Both the position numbers and the translations under genes were made by a program. Under the pieces are notes generated by a model. That model was given only the letters and a program-made list of their open reading frames with translations, was not told the origin of the DNA and searched no databases. A stretch of 6,302 nucleotides of DNA, from assembly GCA_937863215.1 (NCBI GenBank), contig CALMFQ010000549.1, forward strand, positions 1-6,302. The letters are read 5' to 3'. Below are positions 1 through 3,309 of the stretch, one piece after another; position 1 is the first letter of the stretch, and each line of letters starts with the position of its first letter. Source of the DNA: an uncultured Pseudomonadota bacterium. GTDB taxonomy: Bacteria > Pseudomonadota > Gammaproteobacteria > Burkholderiales > SCOH01.

Positions 1-144
1 ACCGGCGGCAGCGGCGTCGGGCTGGCCAACGTACGCCAACGTCTGCATTCCCTGTACGGGCCCGAATCTTCGCTACGGCTACAGGACAACACGCCGAATG
101 GCGTTGTAGCGGAAATTTGCCTGCCGCAACGCGAGGCAGCATGA
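1..144 (+). CDS. Sensor histidine kinase, C-terminal end (partial; LytS/AlgZ-like)
   Basis: Only the last 47 codons are inside the window; the gene enters from the left edge in frame 1 and stops with TGA at 142-144. The fragment begins TGGSGVGLANVRQRL, which matches the G-box of the HATPase_c ATP-binding domain as it occurs in LytS/YehU/AlgZ-type kinases, where GxGxGLxNVRxRL is characteristic. The remainder is the final beta-strand region (..GVVAEICLP) typical of the end of this domain. In the family, the kinase autophosphorylates on a histidine and passes phosphate to a LytTR response regulator; exactly such a regulator starts inside its stop codon. The sensor part and membrane segments lie outside the window, so the stimulus cannot be inferred. 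Family assignment is firm; specific orthology to AlgZ is not. Confidence 0.85.
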   Translation, partial: TGGSGVGLANVRQRLHSLYGPESSLRLQDNTPNGVVAEICLPQREAA

Positions 145-905
145 GCGCGCCCCCGATCACGGCGCTGATCGCCGACGACGAACCGCATCTGCGCGATTAC
201 CTGCAAACGCGCTTGGCCAGACTGTGGCCGCAGCTACAGATCGTCGCCACTGCCGGCAACGGTGTGGAAGCGCTGCAGCAAATCCGCCAATGGCAGCCGG
301 ACATCGTGTTTCTCGACATCAAGATGCCCGGCCTGACCGGGCTGCAGGTGGCGCAGCAGGCGGAAAACTGTCATTGCGTGTTCGTCACCGCCTACGACCA
401 GTATGCGCTGCGCGCCTTCGAACAAGCGGCAGTGGACTACCTGCTCAAGCCGGTTGACGAAGAACGTCTGGCGCAGACGGTACAGCGCCTGCAAGCAAGG
501 CTGGCAGTGCGCGCGCCGGCGCCGGAATGGAGTCGGTTGCTGGGGCAGTTGCGCCAGATGGCGGGGCAGACCCAGCCGGAATATCTGCGCTGGCTGCGTG
601 CCGGTGTCGGCAACGAGATACGGCTGATCGCCGTGGACGATGTCTGCTATTTCCAGGCGAGCGAGAAATACACGGCAATTGTCACCGCCGCCGGCGAATA
701 CCTGATCCGCACCCCGCTCAAGGAGCTGGCGGAACAACTCGATCCGCAGCAGTTCTGGCAGATTCACCGCGCGACGCTGGTGAACGTGCGCGAGATCGCC
801 GGGGCGCAGCGCGAGCTGACCGGCACGCTGACGCTGCGGCTGCAGTCGCGGCCGGAAACGCTACGCGTCAGCCGTGCCTACACTCACCTGTTCCGCCAGA
901 TGTAG
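141..905 (+). CDS. LytTR-family DNA-binding response regulator (LytR/AlgR type)
   Basis: Predicted 254-residue cytoplasmic transcription regulator. Residues about 6-120 form a receiver domain with the complete phosphorylation apparatus: acidic pair D12/D13, phospho-acceptor D59 in FLDIKMPG, T83 in VFVTAYD, and K103 in LLKP. Residues about 150-254 form a LytTR DNA-binding domain (VDDVCYFQASEKYTAI, then FWQIHRATLVNV), which in this family binds direct repeats upstream of target promoters. Length is usual for AlgR/LytR proteins. The ATG at 141 is chosen because it overlaps the kinase stop as ATGA, puts the receiver near the N-terminus and has GAGG at 133-136, though that is only 4 bases away; coupling to kinase translation would compensate. 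A TTG at 117 would add eight residues but lies well inside the kinase gene. The partner is the upstream kinase; target genes are unknown and no LytTR direct repeats were recognised nearby. Confidence 0.93.
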   Translation: MSAPPITALIADDEPHLRDYLQTRLARLWPQLQIVATAGNGVEALQQIRQWQPDIVFLDIKMPGLTGLQVAQQAENCHCVFVTAYDQYALRAFEQAAVDYLLKPVDEERLAQTVQRLQARLAVRAPAPEWSRLLGQLRQMAGQTQPEYLRWLRAGVGNEIRLIAVDDVCYFQASEKYTAIVTAAGEYLIRTPLKELAEQLDPQQFWQIHRATLVNVREIAGAQRELTGTLTLRLQSRPETLRVSRAYTHLFRQM

Positions 906-906
906 T

Positions 907-928
907 GCCCCGTCCGGCCGGGCGGGGC
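907..928. terminator. GC-rich hairpin between convergent genes, possible terminator
   Basis: Bases 907-915 pair with 920-928 (GCCCCG with CGGGGC, then a T-G wobble and two C-G pairs) around a GGCC loop, giving a 9-base-pair stem. It starts two bases after the response-regulator stop codon and lies in the 39-base gap to the stop of the convergent DUF3617 gene, the usual place for a terminator serving one or both strands. No proper T-run follows on either strand (only a weak TTATTTCTT at 945-953 for the plus strand), so it is not a textbook intrinsic terminator. Confidence 0.45.
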
Positions 929-944
929 GCGATGCGGGGCGCGC

Positions 945-1379
945 TTATTTCTTGCAGTCGCCCAGCCGCTTGGCGGCGTATTCGTGCTCGACATGCATAT
1001 TGCCGTGCGGGCCGCCCGCCATGTCCATGGTGGATTTGCCGGAATAGCTGGTGCCGGCGTAGGTGACCGATCCGGTCATGCTCATTTTCTGCTCGCCGCT
1101 GCACTCCATCTTGTAGTTGACGGTATTGCCGGACACGCTGTGGTTGACCATTTCGCACTTGTGCTTGCCGTCCTGCTGCTGCGGCACGGTCTTGCGGCCC
1201 TCGGCGATATCCTGCTTGCTGATGCAGATACGCACACTGGTCGGCGGCATTTGCATCGGCATACCGGTCATTTTCATCTTGGTGGTGATTTCCCACTCGC
1301 CATCCTGCATGTTCGGGGTAGGTGCGGCGTACGCAGATGCAGCGGCAAACAGGCTCAACAGACTCAGCAGCAGTTTCAT
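945..1379 (-). CDS. Secreted DUF3617-family protein, methionine-rich copy
   Basis: 144 residues, function unknown. It starts with a clear Sec signal peptide: K2, a hydrophobic stretch L3-A14, then AYA at 16-18 with probable cleavage after A18 or A19, so the mature protein should be periplasmic. The GEWEITTKM start of the mature part, a following GMPMQMPP segment and the C-terminal KRLGDC are typical of DUF3617 proteins, which have no established biochemical function. Four cysteines (C52, C75, C93, C142) could form two disulfides. The mature part holds 13 methionines in about 125 residues, including five within residues 35-44, plus a histidine cluster near the end (H125, H129, H132). The start is supported by TAAGGT 7 bases upstream. 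It is a paralogue of the gene at 1458-1886 with the same cysteine spacing. It is last in a minus-strand series after proB and may be cotranscribed or use its own weak promoter. Confidence 0.88.
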   Translation of the reverse strand: MKLLLSLLSLFAAASAYAAPTPNMQDGEWEITTKMKMTGMPMQMPPTSVRICISKQDIAEGRKTVPQQQDGKHKCEMVNHSVSGNTVNYKMECSGEQKMSMTGSVTYAGTSYSGKSTMDMAGGPHGNMHVEHEYAAKRLGDCKK

Positions 1380-1410
1380 GACATTACCTTATCGACGGGA
1401 TGGAATTCCC

Positions 1411-1433
1411 ATTTAAGCAGAATGGCCGGCAAA
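1411..1433 (-). promoter_or_regulatory. Possible weak promoter for the second DUF3617 gene
   Basis: On the minus strand TTTACT (part of 1438-1433) is followed by a 16-base spacer and TTAAAT (1416-1411); each matches the sigma70 consensus at four of six positions. Transcription would begin near 1404, leaving a short leader before the ATG at 1379. The box overlaps the inverted repeat at 1423-1454, so terminator and promoter interpretations compete. Weak support only. Confidence 0.25.
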
Positions 1434-1454
1434 GTAAACCGGCCGGGCCGGCCA
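1423..1454 (-). repeat. Inverted repeat between the DUF3617 genes; possible terminator or attenuator
   Basis: TGGCCGGC at 1423-1430 is the exact reverse complement of GCCGGCCA at 1447-1454, with a 16-base loop. A second pairing is possible: GGCCGG at 1424-1429 with CCGGCC at 1439-1444 around a 9-base loop. On the minus strand it starts 3 bases past the TGA of the upstream DUF3617 gene and is followed by TTCTGCTTAAAT, a poor T-rich tail. This fits partial transcription termination or protection of an upstream mRNA end, letting the two copies be expressed at different levels. The repeat is seen directly; the role is inferred. Confidence 0.5.
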
Positions 1455-1457
1455 GCA

Positions 1458-1886
1458 TCATTCGCACTTGCCGACACGCTTGCCGCTGTAGTGCTGTTCC
1501 AGTTGCTTCTTGTAAGTCACCGAATCCAGTTTCGCGTGTGTCACGCCACTGATCGCGCTGACGCCAATGCTGGCCTCGCCAGTGGCGGCTACTGCCGGCA
1601 TGCCGGGGCAATTGTAGCTGTAAGCTGTTTTGCCGCCCTGCTGTTTCGGCTCGCCACTAGTGCAGCCTTCCGGCGTGGCACCCGGCACCAATGGCAGCAG
1701 CTTGAGCAGATTGCCAGCATCCTTGGCAGCGACACATTTTTTCAGCACTAGCGGATGCTGTGACGGCGGCATGCCTTCGACTTCGGTCTTGACGCTGAAC
1801 TCCCACTGCCCGGGTTCGGCGCCGGCGGCAAATACACTCCCGCTCAGCAATGTCACGCCAGCAATCATCCAGTGCAATGTCTTCAT
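1458..1886 (-). CDS. Secreted DUF3617-family protein, methionine-poor copy
   Basis: 142 residues, function unknown. A signal peptide is evident (K2, hydrophobic M7-F19, cleavage probably after A20 or after AGA at 21-23), predicting a periplasmic product. The mature protein starts with GQWEFSVKTEVEGMPPS, the DUF3617 pattern, and ends in SGKRVGKCE. Cysteines at 51, 75, 93 and 141 match the neighbouring paralogue's 52, 75, 93 and 142 almost exactly, suggesting a shared disulfide framework. Unlike that paralogue only two methionines (M39, M96) remain after cleavage. The reading frame is open further upstream into proB, but the ATG at 1886 is chosen because it gives the signal peptide and has AGGGA 7 bases upstream. 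The gap to the proB stop is 17 bases, so read-through from proB is likely. Confidence 0.88.
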   Translation of the reverse strand: MKTLHWMIAGVTLLSGSVFAAGAEPGQWEFSVKTEVEGMPPSQHPLVLKKCVAAKDAGNLLKLLPLVPGATPEGCTSGEPKQQGGKTAYSYNCPGMPAVAATGEASIGVSAISGVTHAKLDSVTYKKQLEQHYSGKRVGKCE

Positions 1887-1903
1887 ATTGATTTCCCTAG
1901 AAT

Positions 1904-3025
1904 TCACAGTAAAACCAGATTGTCGCGATGGATCAATTCCGGTTCGTCCACATAACCGAGCACGGCTTCGATCTGCTTGCTCGGCAAACGCATGATGCGC
2001 CGCGCCTCGTCGGCGCTGTAATTGATCAGGCCGCGGGCGATTTCGCGGCCGTCGGGTGCGCGGCAGCTGACTACCTCGCCGCGCAGGAATTCGCCCTGCA
2101 CCTCGGCCACGCCCACCGGCAGCAGGCTGACGCCATCCTGCTGCAATGCGGTTACCGCGCCGGCATCGAGAATCACGCTGCCGCGCAGTTGCAGATGATC
2201 CGCCAGCCATTGCTTGCGCGCCGCCAGCGGCGAGGTACGCGCCATCAGCCGGGTGCCGATCGGCTCGGCATTGGCCAGCCGGCGCAACACATCCTGCTCG
2301 CGGCCGCAGGCAATCACGGTATGCGCACCGCTGCGGGCGGCGCGTTTGGCAGCGACGATCTTGGTAATCATGCCGCCGGTGCCGACACTGCTGCCGGCGC
2401 CACCGGCCATGGCTTCCAGCTCCGGCGTGCCGGCCACCGCTTCGTGCACGAATTGTGCCTCCGGATTCTTGCGCGGGTCGGCGGTATACAGGCCCTGCTG
2501 GTCGGTGAGAATGATCAGTGTGTTGGCTTCGATCAGATTGGTTACCAGCGAACCGAGCGTATCGTTGTCGCCGACCTTGATTTCGTCGGTGGTAACGGTG
2601 TCGTTCTCGTTGATGATCGGGATCACGCCCAGGCTCAGCAGCGTCAGCAGCGTCGAGCGGGCATTCAGGTAACGGGTGCGGTCGGCCAGGTCTTCGTGCG
2701 TCAGCAGGATCTGCGCGGTCTTCAGCCCGTGTTCGCGGAAACAGCTTTCATACGCCTGCACCAGCCCCATCTGCCCGACTGCGGCGGCGGCCTGCAATTC
2801 GTGCAGTGCTTTGGGCCGGCTTTTCCAGCCTAGACGTTGCAGGCCTTCGGCAATTGCGCCGGAGCTGACCAGCACCACCTGTTTGCCGATCCGGTTGAGC
2901 TCGGCGATTTCGCTCGCCCAGCGCGACAACGCCGCGTGATCGAGGCCGCGCCCCTCATTGGTAACCAGACTGCTGCCGACTTTCACCACCAGGCGGCGGC
3001 TTTGCTGCACAACCGAAGCACTCAT
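1904..3025 (-). CDS. proB: Glutamate 5-kinase (ProB) with C-terminal PUA domain
   Basis: 373 residues, full length for the family. The enzyme phosphorylates L-glutamate with ATP to gamma-glutamyl phosphate, the first and normally proline-inhibited step of proline synthesis, in the cytoplasm. Residues about 10-265 are the amino-acid kinase domain: VVKVGSS with K15, VSSGAIAEG with S55, INENDTV with D142, VGDND with N154 and D155, LTDQQGLYTADP with T174/D175, and TGGMITK with K223, all at positions corresponding to the E. coli active site within a residue or so. Residues about 281-360 form a PUA domain (SLLPVGVAEVQGEFLRGE). The ATG at 3025 is the only reasonable start and gives the usual length, but no strong Shine-Dalgarno sequence precedes it (TTAGCAG). 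A promoter lies at 3061-3088. In many Betaproteobacteria proB follows obgE; here it is divergent from an oxidoreductase gene. proA is not in the window. Confidence 0.97.
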   Translation of the reverse strand: MSASVVQQSRRLVVKVGSSLVTNEGRGLDHAALSRWASEIAELNRIGKQVVLVSSGAIAEGLQRLGWKSRPKALHELQAAAAVGQMGLVQAYESCFREHGLKTAQILLTHEDLADRTRYLNARSTLLTLLSLGVIPIINENDTVTTDEIKVGDNDTLGSLVTNLIEANTLIILTDQQGLYTADPRKNPEAQFVHEAVAGTPELEAMAGGAGSSVGTGGMITKIVAAKRAARSGAHTVIACGREQDVLRRLANAEPIGTRLMARTSPLAARKQWLADHLQLRGSVILDAGAVTALQQDGVSLLPVGVAEVQGEFLRGEVVSCRAPDGREIARGLINYSADEARRIMRLPSKQIEAVLGYVDEPELIHRDNLVLL

Positions 3026-3060
3026 CTGCTAATCAAGACCCGACTCGAACGAAGGCTGGA

Positions 3061-3088
3061 ATTATACGGCCTGAGCCGGGCGCGACAA
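3061..3088 (-). promoter_or_regulatory. sigma70-type promoter of proB
   Basis: On the minus strand there is a perfect -10 box TATAAT (3066-3061), preceded after a 16-base spacer by TTGTCG (3088-3083), four of six matches to the -35 consensus. Transcription should start near 3054, giving a leader of about 29 bases to the proB ATG. This is the best promoter match seen in the window. It lies 15 bases from the edge of the 76-base palindrome, so that palindrome would be upstream DNA and not part of the proB transcript. Confidence 0.6.
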
Positions 3089-3102
3089 AGCCGCACTCGA
3101 CA

Positions 3103-3178
3103 GCATGGCTGCAGCCCAATACCGACGCGGCTTGCAGGCCGGCCTGCAGACCGCATGGGTATTGGTCTGCAGCCATGC
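3103..3178. repeat. 76-base near-perfect palindrome between divergent genes
   Basis: The two 38-base halves, 3103-3140 and 3141-3178, are reverse complements at 33 of 38 positions around a single centre between 3140 and 3141, with no loop. The outer 21 bases (3103-3123 against 3158-3178) match at 20 of 21, the only mismatch being 3115/3166; the central 16 bases (3133-3148, TGCAGGCCGGCCTGCA) are a perfect palindrome. The other mismatches are 3124/3157, 3126/3155, 3131/3150 and 3132/3149. CTGCAG occurs three times in it (3109-3114, 3144-3149, 3167-3172). It sits between the predicted proB and oxidoreductase promoters, thus probably outside both mRNAs, which disfavours a terminator. Candidates are a REPIN- or MITE-like insertion, a cruciform-forming site or a protein-binding region. 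The structure is certain; the role is unknown. Confidence 0.9.
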
Positions 3179-3229
3179 CCATACCCGCATTCAGCAAATG
3201 GTTGTGCCGCCGCCGCCCGGCGGTCTAGA

Positions 3230-3260
3230 TTGAAAGAGCATCAGGTTTTTCTGATATAAG
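3230..3260 (+). promoter_or_regulatory. Candidate promoter of the oxidoreductase gene
   Basis: TTGAAA at 3230-3235 (four of six -35 matches) and TATAAG at 3255-3260 (five of six -10 matches) are separated by 19 bases, longer than the optimal 17. The start point would be near 3267, leaving a leader of about 43 bases. A weaker alternative further upstream is TTGTGC (3202-3207) with TAGATT (3226-3231), 18 bases apart, which would put both small hairpins at 3240-3276 into the leader. The real start cannot be decided from sequence. Confidence 0.4.
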
Positions 3261-3276
3261 CCCGGAAAAGCCGGGC
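3260..3276 (+). other. Short GC hairpin upstream of the oxidoreductase gene
   Basis: GCCCGG (3260-3265) pairs exactly with CCGGGC (3271-3276) around the loop AAAAG. A weaker 5-base-pair hairpin (ATCAG 3240-3244 with CTGAT 3251-3255, loop GTTTTT) lies just before it. If transcription starts near 3267 the GC stem is not fully in the mRNA; if it starts further upstream both lie in the leader. The stem ends 22 bases before the Shine-Dalgarno GAGGA (3299-3303), which it does not occlude. No T-run follows, so it is not a terminator. Confidence 0.4.
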
Positions 3277-3309
3277 CAGCCGAGTTTCCACAAGAAGCGA
3301 GGACGCATC

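Noticed and set aside
984..1751. A 255-codon plus-strand frame across both DUF3617 genes
   Set aside because: It is antisense to two genes with signal peptides, ribosome binding sites and family motifs, and has no recognisable domain.
1887..2210. N-terminal extension of the upstream DUF3617 gene into proB
   Set aside because: It would overlap the end of proB and bury the signal peptide about 108 residues inside the protein. The ATG at 1886 has a good Shine-Dalgarno sequence and a normal signal peptide.
1928..2833. A 301-codon open frame on the plus strand through proB
   Set aside because: It is antisense to conserved ProB sequence, its composition is Gln/Ala/His-rich and low in complexity, and no family is recognisable.
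3103..3178. The palindrome as an intrinsic terminator or a tRNA-like RNA gene
   Set aside because: No T-run follows on either strand, no gene ends nearby (both flanking genes start here), and there is no cloverleaf or T-loop sequence.
3157..3186. A secondary inverted repeat GGGTAT (3157-3162) with ATACCC (3181-3186)
   Set aside because: Six base pairs partly inside the large palindrome; too short to distinguish from chance, and it competes with the much better pairing.
3207..3224. CCGCC/GGCGG hairpin upstream of the oxidoreductase promoter
   Set aside because: It is only five base pairs with a GCCC loop in a GC-repeat stretch (CCGCCGCC), easily due to chance at this base composition.
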